Source of the DNA: Platanthera guangdongensis
Taxonomy: Eukaryota; Streptophyta; Magnoliopsida; Asparagales; Orchidaceae
Assembly: GCA_039583875.1 (NCBI GenBank)
Contig: CM077167.1
Span: 150,305,010 to 150,369,009, forward strand
Direction of reading: 5' to 3'
DNA length: 64,000 nucleotides
Made by a program: the position numbers and the translations under genes. A model generated the notes under the pieces. That model saw only the letters and a program-made list of their open reading frames with translations. It did not search any database and was not told the DNA's origin. Shown here in pieces: positions 54,339-64,000 of this stretch. Each line of letters opens with the position of its first letter. Position 1 is the stretch's first letter.

Positions 54339-57300
54339 TGTAACGCCCCCGATTTTTCGATGATTTTATTCGAATGGGGAACGTCATATTTATGACATCG
54401 TGGCGTTACTTTTAACGTCGAGTTGACGGCGCAATGTCGTTAAGGAATTTTCTCGTCCGTGCGGTCGAGTCGGCCGAATTCTTGTTGTAATGGTAAAATT
54501 TTGCATTTTGAATTTAAGTTATGTAATTTTGGGCTTGCTCGTCAAGTTTCGTCGCAATCCGAGCATTTTTGGAGTCTCGGCGGGCGATTGAAGTTTTGGA
54601 TTGTTTATGTTTGCCGAATACTTTGAAGATTAATATCTCGGGAATGGCTCATCGGATTTTGGTTTTGACTTCGTCGTTGTGTTCGTAGCGTCAGTATTTG
54701 CCTACGGCTTGAGTTTCGTTTAATTCGGCGATCGTTTGGGCCTCCGTTTTGATCTCGTAGTTTCCTTGTTCAAAAATATATAAGTATGATTATTTTAATA
54801 TTATATTACTATTCAAAAATATCTTTTACAATTCATTCATATAGTGTGATCAAAAGGTTACATTTGCAAAGAAATTGTTTTTCCTACAAGGCTTGACTCA
54901 AGTGAATTTCCTGCGTCTCGAGTAGGTCCCTTCTTGTACTCGAGTAATTGCCTTACTACTCGAGTAGTTCTTTTCGAGTACTCAAGTAGTTGCCTTACTA
55001 CTCGAGTAATTCTTTTCGAGTACTCGAGTAGTTGCCTTACTACTCGAGTAGTTCTTTTCGAGTACTCGAGTAGCTGCCTTATAAGTACTCGAGTAGGTCT
55101 CTTCTTGTACTCGAGTAGTTACCTTACTACTCGAGTAGTTCCTTTCGAGTACTCGAGTAGTTGTCTGGCACTCGAGTAGGTCTCTTCTTGTACTCGAGTA
55201 GTTACCTTACTACTCGAGTAGTTCCTTTCGAGTACTCGAGTAGTTTCCTGGCACTCGAGTAGGTCTCTTCTTGTACTCAAGTAGTTCCCTTACTACTCGA
55301 GTAGTTCCTTTCGAGTACTCGAGTAGTTGTCTGGCACTCGAGTAGGTCTTTTCATGTACTCGAGTAGTGATCTTACTACTCCAGTAGTTCTTTTCGAGTA
55401 CTCGAGTAGTCACCTTACCACTTGCATAGTCCTTTTCTTGTATTCGAGTATCCCTTGCTGTACCCGAGTAACACCCCTATTGTGCTCGAGTGGCCCGTTC
55501 CTTCTGTCTCGGAAAACCGATTTTAGCTGAACCCGGTTTATTTCTGCTGTTTGAGTATAAATACTTTCTTCTTCTTCATCATTAAACTGACCGAGAATTT
55601 CTTTTTCTTCCCGAACCAGAGCGGCGTGTGAGAAATAGGTCGTCTGTCCGTACTTCTTCTGGTGGCCGCCGACGGTGCTCCGGTGCTCGAAATATTCAAC
55701 CGAGTATAGATCTAGAAAGCTCTCGCCGAGAGCTACGCCATCACGGTAATATCTTCCCCGTTTCTAGAGATTTCTCGTTAGGGTTTTTCGGACCTAACCT
55801 CCTTTTCGGTCATTCTTGTTCAGATTTCAACTCCTCTAGCATCCTTTTGCCCCGATCTATGACATGGAGTGATTCGGTGGACTTATCCGATTAAACCAAG
55901 GTAAGTGGTGGTTTCCCCTCGTTTCTCCTTGTCCGATTTGATGGTAACAACTATATTTTCATGTCTTTAAAATTTTCTGCGCTTATTCTTCCAAGTTATC
56001 GTTATAATTAACTGTTTCAACGATCACATGATGTTGTAAGGTTTTGTCATGGTAAGCTCGATCTTGTCTGGTTATGTTTAATCGTTCCGGATGTGTCTTA
56101 ATGATGACTATAAATGCCTTAGATTTCGTTATTAAACGCGTTAGAGTTTATCTAGGATTGTAAATTGCTCCTAGAGATTGATTAACCGCGTCTTGAATAT
56201 GGTAATATCAAGTAGAATCTGTCGAGCCAAATCTCGAGATATTTGTGTTATGGTTTCTTTGGGTTTCTTGATTGCGGGAGATAGTGGACGATTCCACCTC
56301 CGCAGTGGTTGTTTCCTTCATTAGTGCCCTGTGGAAGTCTACCCGGCTTTTGGTTGTCTGTGGTGTATGGTGGAGAGTATGAGACTCCCTCGCAGTTAGA
56401 CGGATTTTATATTCGTGTTTTTGGGTGGTGTGTCCAATATTGATCACCTCGCCCGTGTTTTTGGTTGGTGTGTCCACGAGTGACCACCTAGCCCGTGTTT
56501 TTGGGTAAAGTCGACCCCAGGTGCCTAATAAAGGATTTGTATTTCTTCCTTACGAATTATTCATGTTGTCACCTTATAGCCTCGTGCGTCTGGTGTACTA
56601 TTGTTGTACGTGACGAATCACGTAAGAGTTCTTCTTCATGATGATGACTTGTTCCTCTTTTTGTACTTTACTTCAGTACTGTTGGTCTTGGGTTGGTACC
56701 CCTTTGACCTTTGTCTATTTGGGCTTATTAATTTCTACCACCATTTGTTTCTTCTTGCTGAGGTGTTCTGTCTTTGGAATGCCTCAGGTTTAGAGTAGTA
56801 GCAGATAGCAGAGCTAGTTTTGGAGTTTCTGGGCGGCAGTGTTGACCGTGGTTGTTACCTCGTCTCAACGAGGAAGTTTGTTGTTTATTTAGTTACTAGT
56901 TCAGACATACTTTTCTGTATGTGGGTTCGTTTCAGTTTGTTGACGCCCACAATATTGTTACTTTTTGATACTTGCTAGCTGCTTAGTTTTTTTATATGTG
57001 GATGTGGATTGCTTGCTCTTTGGGATGATTTATGTTAGGAATGCATGTTAGGTATTTTTAAGAATAAAAATCTACTACTATTACTTCATACACTGCATAA
57101 TTTAAAAACTCTAACTTGTTATATTTGGTAACCGTAAAAGCTATCCATACTACTATTATAAATTTAGAGTCTTGCATAGCATGAGTTGTCCTTTGGGGAC
57201 GTTTATACTCATGTAGGATGTTTGAGTCAATCTAAACAAGTATTTTTCCGCAACGTATAACTATATTTTGATTCATGGACTAAGTGAGCCACTAAGCCGA

Positions 57301-57482
57301 GGGATACGGCTAACTATTGCACTTAGCTGATTTTCCTTAAATAACAGAAAGAATCTTTCTTCATGTTTAAGTAGGTGTCTGCCTGAGCGTCCGTAGTTAT
57401 CCCCTACTGACGTGGAATCATGACGTGCATTATCCCTTACTCTGATAATTTATTATATGCAGTGAAGATGTGGGTCGTGAAA
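54339..57482 (+). repeat. G4 3' LTR
   Basis: 3144 bp. The last bases are GTGAAA where the left copy has GTGACA, a substitution of the terminal C. TATAAATA is at 55557. It is followed by the duplication ATCTC and then the rest of the C3 LTR. Confidence 0.93.
54905..55495 (+). promoter_or_regulatory. G4 U3 array, right LTR
   Basis: Same ACTCGAGTAG palindrome array as at 46375-46975, with different point variants and small differences in unit order. Confidence 0.9.
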
Positions 57483-57487
57483 ATCTC

Positions 57488-58385
57488 CATCTGTACTTAG
57501 AAAATATTGTAGAAATCCATGAAGCGTTGATTGATGTTAAGTCACTCGACGCCATTTATCTTGGCTCTCAGCACTTCTGGACTTGTGAATTTTCTCTGGA
57601 TTTGTCTCAGCAGTTCTGTCTCAGTGGTCTCAGTGGTTTCTTCTTAACAACTATAACAGGCCTTTGTCTCAACGCTTACTTTTTATCAGTTGAGATAAGT
57701 GTATGTCTCAGCGGTATCTTCTCAGCGGTCTCAGCGGTTTTCCTCTTTAACTGTCTCAGCGTTTCCTTCTTCATTAAAAGCGTTGAGTGAACCTGCTTCA
57801 CTCAACGCTTCTGGACTTAGAGAAATCCAACTAATTTTGTCTCAGCGCATCCTTCTTCATTAGAAGCGTTGAGTGAACCTGCTTCACTCAACGCTTCTAG
57901 AATTAGAGAAATCAAGCTAGTCTTGTCTCAGCGCTTTCTTCTTCATTAGAAGCATTGAGAGAACCTGCTTCACTCAACGCTTTTGGACTTAGAGAAATCC
58001 AGCTAGTCTTGTCTCAACGCTTCCTTCTTCATTAGAAGTATTAAGTGAACCTGCTTCACTTAACGCTTCTGGACTTAGAGAAAACTAGCTAGTCAGCTGT
58101 CTCATTGGTCTCAACGCCTTCTTCTCAGCTTTCTCAGCACTTTTTGCCTTAGTCAGTTTTTTTGTCTTTAGCTGCGTTCGATGATCTGTGGGCTGTGCTC
58201 GATGAACTCAAAGCTGAGCTCCATGATTTTTGAGTTTACCACCAAACTCATTTTTCTTCACTTCTCCAATCATAGACTACCTGCATTGCATGAACTAGGG
58301 AACACATCAAATACATTATATGTGTCTATCATTGACCCGTTTGACTTCTAATAAATCTGGGATATTGGGATCAATAGACCCAATA
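57488..58385 (-). repeat. C3 3' LTR, proximal part (U3)
   Basis: By orientation it begins TATTGGGTCTATTG at 58385 (TG changed to TA) and runs left to the G4 insertion. It holds the 86-bp hairpin repeats (57751-58094) and further TCTCAGCGG / CTCAGC units at 57606-57750 and 58095-58140. Confidence 0.8.
57751..58094 (-). repeat. 86-bp tandem repeat with a hairpin in each unit (C3 U3)
   Basis: Four units start at about 57751, 57837, 57923 and 58009. Each holds a long inverted repeat, arms like AAGCGTTGAGTGAA and TTCACTCAACGCTT around a CCTGC loop (14-15 bp stem). In the fourth unit one stem position has changed on both arms (TTGAG to TTAAG and CTCAA to CTTAA), so pairing is kept there, although two other positions in that arm are mismatched. 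The array lies about 290-635 bp from the LTR start, inside U3. Confidence 0.92.
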
Positions 58386-58841
58386 ATCTCCCCTTATTTG
58401 AAGAAGTAAAAACAATACATGTCATTAACAACATAACATATTCATCATAGAAAAACTTTAACATTCGTAGAGTGTGGAAATGTTAAAATATTTCTCCAGC
58501 CTGTGGAGAATTACTTACTCCCCATGGAATGCATATTTCTCCAGCCTGTGGAGAATTACTTACTCCCCCTGGCATGCTGTCATCCTTACTGTTCCACTTG
58601 TCTGTTCTTCTCAACCCTTGACATCTATCCTCCCCCTTTTGACTTATGCAATAGGGAGCATACTGAGGAGTTTTTCTCCCCGTATCTATCTAGAGTAGAT
58701 ATTCTCACTGTGATTGAATCTAGTTCAGCTGTTGGGTTGGCTCCCCCTCAACAGTTGCACACCATCTTCATTATCTGGAGGAAGAACTTGTACTACCTGT
58801 AAAATAAATAGTGCAGCATATGGTAGAAGAGAGAATTGAAG
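58386..58841 (-). other. C3 3' untranslated region with repeated purine tracts
   Basis: On the minus strand four G-rich tracts appear: GAGGGGGAGCC (complement near 58742), AAAGGGGGAGG (near 58632), CAGGGGGAGTAAG (near 58565), and AAGGGGAGAT next to the LTR (58386-58396). A 50-bp segment containing TCCACAGGCTGGAGAAATAT is tandemly duplicated (58494-58570). Multiple tracts before the LTR are common in large copia elements. Confidence 0.75.
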
Positions 58842-58970
58842 CTACACACGATTCGACATACCCAATTCAAATTTTAAGGTGTTGAGCTTGACTTCATCTA
58901 GTGGCTTAGTGAAGATATCAGCCACTTGCTTGTCTATGGAGACAAACTCAAGGGAGATGTCTTCCCTTTC
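58842..58970 (-). pseudogene. pol: C3 pol, last residues of RNase H
   Basis: The minus strand reads EDISLEFVSIDKQVADIFTKPLDEVKLNTLKFELGM, the standard C-terminal signature of plant copia pol, and stops at 58842. Upstream the frame is cut by the C4 LTR at 58971, so a host frame running to 59210 is not real pol. The possible duplication for C4 is CTTTC at 58966-58970. Confidence 0.85.
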
Positions 58971-59398
58971 TGTTAAAGTATGGAGGCCGGGCGGTCTGTT
59001 GCTGTTCAGAGACCGGGCGGTCTGGCAGTTTATCCTAGCCGGCCTATCTGCCGGGCTATTATTATTTGGTATCCCAGCGGTCTGGCGGTTTGTCTCAGAT
59101 GACTTGGATAACGGGCGATCTAGCGGTCTACTGTGGAGGCTTGCTCTATGTGGCGCTTGTTCTCGCCTCGTGTTGGTTGCCGGGCGGTTAGCCGGCTTGT
59201 CTAACCGCATGACCTGTTCAGTTTGCCTTTTTGTAAAGCCGCATATACTTGTAAATTTTAGTCCAACATTGCTTAATTGTAATCTCTCTCATCTCCTCCA
59301 TTCTATAAAAAGGAGGCTATACCATTGTAATTGATACTTTTTTTGGATAATAAAGTTTGCATCACTCCAAATTTTCGGTCTGCTTTTTCCTGTTAGCA
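58971..59398 (+). repeat. C4 5' LTR (short Ty1/copia type)
   Basis: 428 bp, from TGTTAAAGTATGG to TTCCTGTTAGCA, followed by CA and a perfect primer site TGGTATCAGAGCC at 59401-59413. TATAAAAA is at 59303-59310. The right partner is not in the window, so the boundaries rest on TG..CA, the primer site and the cut in the C3 pol frame. The end could be 2 bp further right. Confidence 0.8.
58982..59190 (+). promoter_or_regulatory. C4 U3 array of CCGGGCGGTCTG-like units
   Basis: CCGGGCGGTCTG, GACCGGGCGGTCTGGC, AGCGGTCTGGCGG, ACGGGCGATCTAGCGG and GCCGGGCGGTTAGCCGGC recur every 25-45 bp. Some are partly self-complementary (GCCGGC, CCGG). The array fills the first half of the LTR and ends about 110 bp before the TATA box. 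Confidence 0.75.
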
Positions 59399-59760
59399 CA
59401 TGGTATCAGAGCCAGGTTCCTTCCTATTTCTACTCCGAGAATGTGTCATATTTCTCATTCGAGAGCCAAGTTCTGTTCAAGAATGTGTCATATTTCTCCT
59501 CTGCCCCACCTCCACCTCCTTCTGCCACCGTCCCCTCCACCTCGTCTCCTCTCGTCGAGATTTTCCCACCATCACTTCCACTGTCTCCTCCTTCCCTCTC
59601 TTCCTCATCACCACTGCCATCTCCCTCTTCTCCGCGCCTATCTCTCTCCTCTCCCAGGCCAGCTCTCTCCACCACGGATGCTCCGGTTACTGAGGAACAT
59701 GCCGACCTGGATCTTCCCATTGCTCTTCGCAAAGGGGGTGCAGACGTGTACCCAACAACC
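59399..59760 (+). pseudogene. pol: C4 interior remnant: leader joined to the linker before RT
   Basis: After the primer site and about 40 bp of leader, the frame from 59443 reads NVSYFSSAPPPPPS, a Pro/Ser-rich stretch, and DLPIALRKG, a hallmark just upstream of RT in plant copia pol. So gag, protease and integrase were deleted. An extra G near 59735 shifts the frame; the sequence KGVQTCTQQP continues the expected order in the next frame. G5 interrupts after CAACC (59756-59760), and RT would lie beyond the window. The long Ser/Pro frame is not an independent gene. Confidence 0.7.
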
Positions 59761-60960
59761 TGTAACACCCCCATCCATCGTATGACATATAATAGAAGGT
59801 CCAGCTGGAACCCGACGCCATATACCATGGACAGACGTAAAGGTTATGTATTAATAACCAAACATTACAATTAAGACTACTCGTCCTACACAGAGCATTC
59901 TAGCGGAAGCTTTTAAATAGTTGAAAGAACCTAAAACTTAAATCCATAATCATGAATGTCCACAACCACACAGTAGGAATGAAAACCAAATACACTGAAA
60001 AGGTATACGACCTTATGGCCTTACAATAGTTCACTTAACAAATAGTGTATTACATACATCGGCTCGCAGGCCGGGACAAAATAAAAACAACTATTCTATA
60101 CGGCCTTCGAGGGCCAGCACGACAACATGGGCTCCAGCCCCCTATTTTGCACTCGGCTCCGCAGCACCTGCAAGCAACATTCCACCGCGCGGTGGCAAAC
60201 AATGCAACGGTCAGCAAAAGCCGACCAAATTATAACGACCCCATCCATTTCTCGGGACGGCGGTGCTCCTTCCCTGCATAACATTAGCCCAGCTAAACAA
60301 TTATGTAAAAACATACTTCGCCACAGGTGTAGGCTCGCACGGCCAAACACCCCGTGCACGCAGGGCACATTAACGGTGAATCCTGACACTTCAGCGTCTT
60401 CACCACCACCACCAAGATGGCAACCACATGAGCATTTTAGCCTTCCTGACCACTGTCAAAGGCTCCCGACTATGCCAACGGCCAATCCCATTTTTGGGTC
60501 TCTCGCACCGAACCACATAGCCCAGGTCCAATTCCACTTGCTCGTTGTTCACAACCACGTAGTTCACCTTAATACGTATGCACAGACCAAGCTTCTTTCG
60601 GATCCTAATGTTTCCAAACAATCACATAACCCAGTTATGTTCAAGGCCGGTTCCCAGACCGCCAAGTTAGCAGAACAACGATTCCGCTCAGTTTTCCAGG
60701 TGCGCCTTGGAGCTAACCTCCAAGGATCCCTGCTGCAATCTACCGCATAGAAACCCGAAAACCCAAAGCCCGGAGTCTTCTCCGACAAAATATATCAAAT
60801 GCAACATCAACGATCCAGAAAATACACGTTCGGGTAGGCTTCACACACAATGCCTATGCCCGTACTTCGATTCCGAACTCTAAATGCAACACAAGGGGGA
60901 CTATTCACATCAACCTCAAGGAACACCACGCACTCACTGAACACTCGCAGGAGCTCCTCA
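59761..60960 (-). repeat. G5 3' LTR, truncated
   Basis: Corresponds to about 5215-6465 of the G2 5' LTR on the opposite strand, with clear but diverged similarity (shared GGCATGATGTGTGAAGCC-like and GATGTTGCATT blocks). The first 1.05 kb, which in G2 holds the ACACGGGCGTGT array, is absent, and so is the polypurine tract. The LTR joins pol sequence directly at about 60960. Confidence 0.8.
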
Positions 60961-60963
60961 AAA

Positions 60964-63900
60964 TTACAAGCTAACTGAATGGAATAACTCGGGGTATTCT
61001 TCCAACATAGTTTGCTCTCGCTCCCAAGAAAGCTCCTCACATCCGCAATTATCCCAACAGACTTTAACCATTCGGATATCCTTGTTGCGGAGTCGCTTGA
61101 CTTCAACATCTTCTATACGTATAGGCTTGACCTTTGTCATCAACTCGTAATCAACTGGCACTTGATCAACCGCAACCATCTACGAAGGCTCTTACACCAC
61201 CTTACGAAATACCGATACGTGGAACACATAGTGTAGCCCACTCAACTCCACCGACAGCTTCAATTTATACGCTGCTTCGCCAACACGCTCCAGGATCTGA
61301 CATGGTCTAAGGTATCTCGGACTCAGCTTCTTCAAGCGTCGAACCCACGAGACACCCTTGAACGGCTTGCTCTTCAAGTACACCCAGTCGCAAACACTGA
61401 ACTCCACGTTCCTATGCTTGGCGTTATAGTACTTCGACTGTCTTTCCTGAGCGATCTTCAACCGTTCCTGAATTATCCGTATCACTGAAGTGGCATCTTC
61501 CACCATTTGATGTTTGTAAAGCTTCGACTCGCCTGTCTCCAACCAAGACAACGATGTGCGACACTTTCTCCCGTACAAGGCCTCGAAAGGCGCCATTCCA
61601 ATACTCGTCTGAAAGCTGTTGTTATACGCAAACTCCACCATGTACAGATGATCTTCCCACTGCTTTCCAAAATCTAGGACGCACATGCGAAGCATTTCCT
61701 CTAACGTCCGGTTGACCCTATCGGTTTGGCCATCCGTCTGTGGATGAAAGGCTGTGCTGAACTTTAGCTTAGTACCCAACAGACTATGCACCAACCTCCA
61801 GTCATTCGACGTGAAGCGTCCATCTCGATCACTTACAATACTGCGGGGCACACCATGCAACCGAACAATTTTCTCCACATAGAATGTGGCCAACCTTTCC
61901 CCCAGATCTTCCTTCCTGATCGGGATGAAGTGCGACACCTTTGTCAACCTATCTACAACCACCCAGATGGCGTCGTTTCCCCTCTGCGACTTCGGCAAAC
62001 CATGCACAAAATCCATAGATATGTCGTCAAATTTTCATTCCGCGATAGGCAAGAACTTTAGGAAACCTCCGGGCTTCTGGCACTCTGCCTTAACCAAGGC
62101 ACAAGTTTGGCACTTAGCCACATAAAGTGCTACATCTTTCTTCAATCCTGGCCACCAAAATAATTTCTTCATGTCTCTATACTTCTTCGTGCTTCCCGGG
62201 TGGATTGAGTACTTGGTATGATGAGCCTCGTACATCAACTCCTCCCGAAGATTATCCGCACTAGGAACGCATAGGCGACCGTCCTTCCTTAGCAACCCAT
62301 CCTCAACAGCAAACTGGGAATTTGACCCATCTAATGATTCATCCAAGATCCGCTTCATGCTGTTATCCTGAATCAAAGCCCGTCGAACTCTATAACCTAG
62401 GTCACACTGTACCTCGGTCCAAAATAATTTCGCCTCAGTACTAGACTGCTTGTCGACGCAAGATATCTCCAAAGCCTCCAACTCACGGACCAAGCTCTTA
62501 TTATGTACCGATAACCAATTGGCCTGTGCAGGAACCTTACGACTCAATGCATCCGCCACTACATTACCTTTCCCTGGCACAAAATGTATCTTGAAGGTGT
62601 AGTCCCTTAAGAACTCCATCCACCTCCGCTGCCTCATGTTCAGATCCTTTTGATCTAACAGGTACTTCAAGCTCTTATGACCGGTATATATATCGACTTT
62701 CACACCGTACAGATAGTGCATCCACAGCTTTAAAGCAAATATCACGGCCGCTAACTACAAGTCATGGACCGGATAATTTATCTCGTGAGCCTTCAATTGT
62801 CGTGAACCGTAGGCTATCACACTCCCATGTTGTAGTAGAACACAGCCCAAACCACTTCCTGAAGCATCACTATAGATTTTGAACCCTTCGGTTCCACTTG
62901 GTGAACATAAAATAGGCGTTGTGGTCAGTCGCCTCTTCAACTCTTCAAAAGCCTGTTCGCACTCCGAAGACCACACAAACTTCTAATTCTTCCTAGTCAA
63001 TGTCATGAGTGGTAGCGCTATCCGCGAGAAGTTCTCTACGAAGCGCCTGTAGTATCCAACAAGCCCTAGAAAGCTCTGGACCTCCGCCACTGTAGTCAAA
63101 GCAGGCCACTCCCGTATCGTCACTATCTTTGCCAGATCCACAACTATCCCTTCTCCACTAACAACATGACCAAGGAACGCTATCGATGATAACCAGAACT
63201 CACACTTGGAGAACCTAGTGTACAACTAGTTTCTCCTCAGCGTCTCCAACACCATGTGCAGGTGATTGTAGTGATCCTCTTCACACTGCGAGTACACCAG
63301 GATATCATCGATAAATACTATCACAAAACGGTCCAGGTACTCTCTGAACGTCCAGTTCATCAGATCCATAAACACGGATGGCACATTAGTCAAACCAAAC
63401 GGCATAACCGTGAACTCGTAATGCCCAAACCGCGTACTGAATACTGTCTTTGGGATGTCACTCTCCGTTATCCTCAATTGGTAGTAACCGGACTTCAGAT
63501 CTATCTTCGAATATACCGTTGACCCAACCAACTGATCAAAAAGATCGTCAATTCTCGGGATCGGATACTTATTCTTTTTCGTAAGCTTGTTCAATTCCCG
63601 GTAGTCGATACAAAGCCGCAAGCTCCCATCTTTCTTCTTAATGAAGAGAACCGGTGCACACCAAGGCGACGAACTTGGACGCACATAACCTTGCTTCAAC
63701 AACTCTTGCAGTTGAACCTTCAACTCCACCATCTCTTTTGGCGCTATCCGATAGGTGGAGCGTGACACCGGTTTGGCACCCGGTACCAGCTCAATAGTAA
63801 AGTCTATCTCTCGCTGAGGAGGAGATCCTGGGAGATCATCCGGGAACACTTCAGGATACTCGAACACAACTGGGATACTGTCCAGACAAGGTCTAGGCGT

Positions 63901-64000
63901 GGAAGCCTGCACTAATGTGACAAACAACTCTACCCCAGACCGAACTGCCTTAATCACCTGAAGGGCTGACATCAAAACTTTCCCTGACCCCTTCATGCCC
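60964..64000 (-). pseudogene. pol: G5 pol: RT, RNase H, integrase, chromodomain-like tail
   Basis: Reading from the right: linker ending [17 protein letters not shown] with FIDDILVYS (about 63280-63310), RNase H ([13 protein letters not shown]), integrase finger, core, and a tail ending [16 protein letters not shown] at 60964. Stops, as plus-strand positions, are at 63226 (Gln to TAG), 62983, 62755 (Glu to TAG), 62035 (Trp to TGA) and 61192, with another just after it. The third integrase acidic residue is GAT (Asp, 61722-61724) where G2 has GAG (Glu). Protease and gag are beyond the window. Confidence 0.9.

Larger units (their letters stand above)
45821..57482 (+). mobile_element. G4: full-length Ty3/gypsy element with about 3.1-kb LTRs
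   Basis: LTRs of 3149 bp (45821-48969) and 3144 bp (54339-57482) start TGTAACGC; the left ends GTGACA and the right GTGAAA. The duplication ATCTC is present at 45816-45820 and 57483-57487. It has a primer site, a leader with palindromic repeats, gag with three zinc knuckles, protease, RT, RNase H, integrase and a chromodomain-like tail. It lies inside the LTR of C3. Frameshifts, stops, a lost gag ATG and a lost integrase glutamate make it defective. Confidence 0.95.
44438..58970 (-). mobile_element. C3: minus-strand Ty1/copia element, split by G4 and cut by C4
   Basis: By orientation the order is pol tail (58970-58842), 3' untranslated region (58841-58386), then the 3' LTR (58385-57488 and 45820-44438). 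The LTR is about 2.28 kb once G4 is removed. Its end, CTTTCA on the minus strand, meets a possible duplication CACTC at 44433-44437. The rest of the element lies to the right of C4 and G5, beyond the window. The LTR carries the copia block at 44599-44630, shared with C1 and C2. Confidence 0.8.
59761..64000 (-). mobile_element. G5: minus-strand Ty3/gypsy element related to G2, cut by the window edge
   Basis: The 3' LTR end is at 59761 (minus strand GGGGGTGTTACA, the same ending as G2). Then come a truncated LTR (to about 60960) and pol from 60964 to the window end. Protein order and sequence closely follow G2 but with more stop codons, so this copy is older or decayed faster. The 5' half lies outside. 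A candidate duplication CAACC precedes it at 59756-59760. Confidence 0.88.

Noticed and set aside
58842..59210. 122-codon minus-strand frame ending in a copia RNase H tail
   Set aside because: Only the last 43 codons are C3 pol. The rest reads through the inserted C4 LTR in antisense, so it is not a real fusion.
59357..59828. Pro/Ser/His-rich frames in several phases, which could suggest a secreted cell-wall protein
   Set aside because: One frame contains DLPIALRKG and follows a copia primer site, so the stretch is the linker before RT of C4. The other frames are shadows.
1..64000. tRNA, rRNA or miRNA genes
   Set aside because: The only tRNA-like matches are short primer-binding sites next to LTRs. 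No cloverleaf or rRNA sequence was recognised.

Overview
The window looks like plant nuclear DNA, probably pericentromeric or otherwise gene-poor. I found no ordinary host gene, rRNA or tRNA. Almost every base can be placed in nested LTR retrotransposons. Plant origin is inferred from four things: chromovirus-type Ty3/gypsy pol with degenerate chromodomain tails, large Ty1/copia elements with an extra 3' reading frame, primer-binding sites (PBS) matching initiator tRNA-Met and, in one element, plant tRNA-Asp, and 2-3 kb LTRs bounded by TG..CA with 5-bp target duplications (TSDs). I cannot name the species.

I use working names (G = Ty3/gypsy, C = Ty1/copia). G1 is the oldest layer, in three pieces: 1-2113, 23808-26334 and 39631-42502. 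C1 (2114-23807, TSD GAGGC) is a large copia element inserted in the gag of G1. G2 (4159-13683, TSD CTAAG) is a nearly complete Tekay-like gypsy element inserted in the gag of C1. G3 (26335-39630, TSD GAGGC, minus strand) is a non-coding Tat/Athila-like element with three LTRs and two internal regions, inserted in the integrase of G1. The presumed 3' LTR of G1 (from 40190) is hit by a solo copia LTR, C2 (42503-44428, TSD CGACC). It is then cut by C3, a minus-strand copia element (from 44438). C3 is split by G4 (45821-57482, TSD ATCTC), a full-length gypsy element with about 3.1 kb LTRs, and by C4 (58971-59760), a short-LTR copia remnant. C4 is cut in turn by G5 (59761 to past the window end, minus strand), a relative of G2.

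All coding regions are broken by nonsense codons, frameshifts or deletions, many of them C-to-T or G-to-A as expected from methylated-cytosine decay. Catalytic motifs can still be read in most. The integrase DDE glutamate has become Gly in G4 and Asp in G5, and G1 has lost reverse transcriptase and RNase H entirely.

The most striking pattern is regulatory. Seven LTR families from both superfamilies carry a dense array of a short, CG-containing and usually self-complementary motif in U3, upstream of the TATA box where one can be found. Motif types are shared across unrelated lineages: ACACGGGCGTGT in G2 and G3, GTGTCGACAC in G2 and C2, TCGTCGA in C1 and G3. Other points are a probable 75-bp intron at the gag/protease junction of G2 whose position is matched in G1, a duplicated hairpin plus polypurine-like block at both ends of the G2 interior, a PBS captured inside the C1 LTR, and 86-bp hairpin repeats in the U3 of C3.
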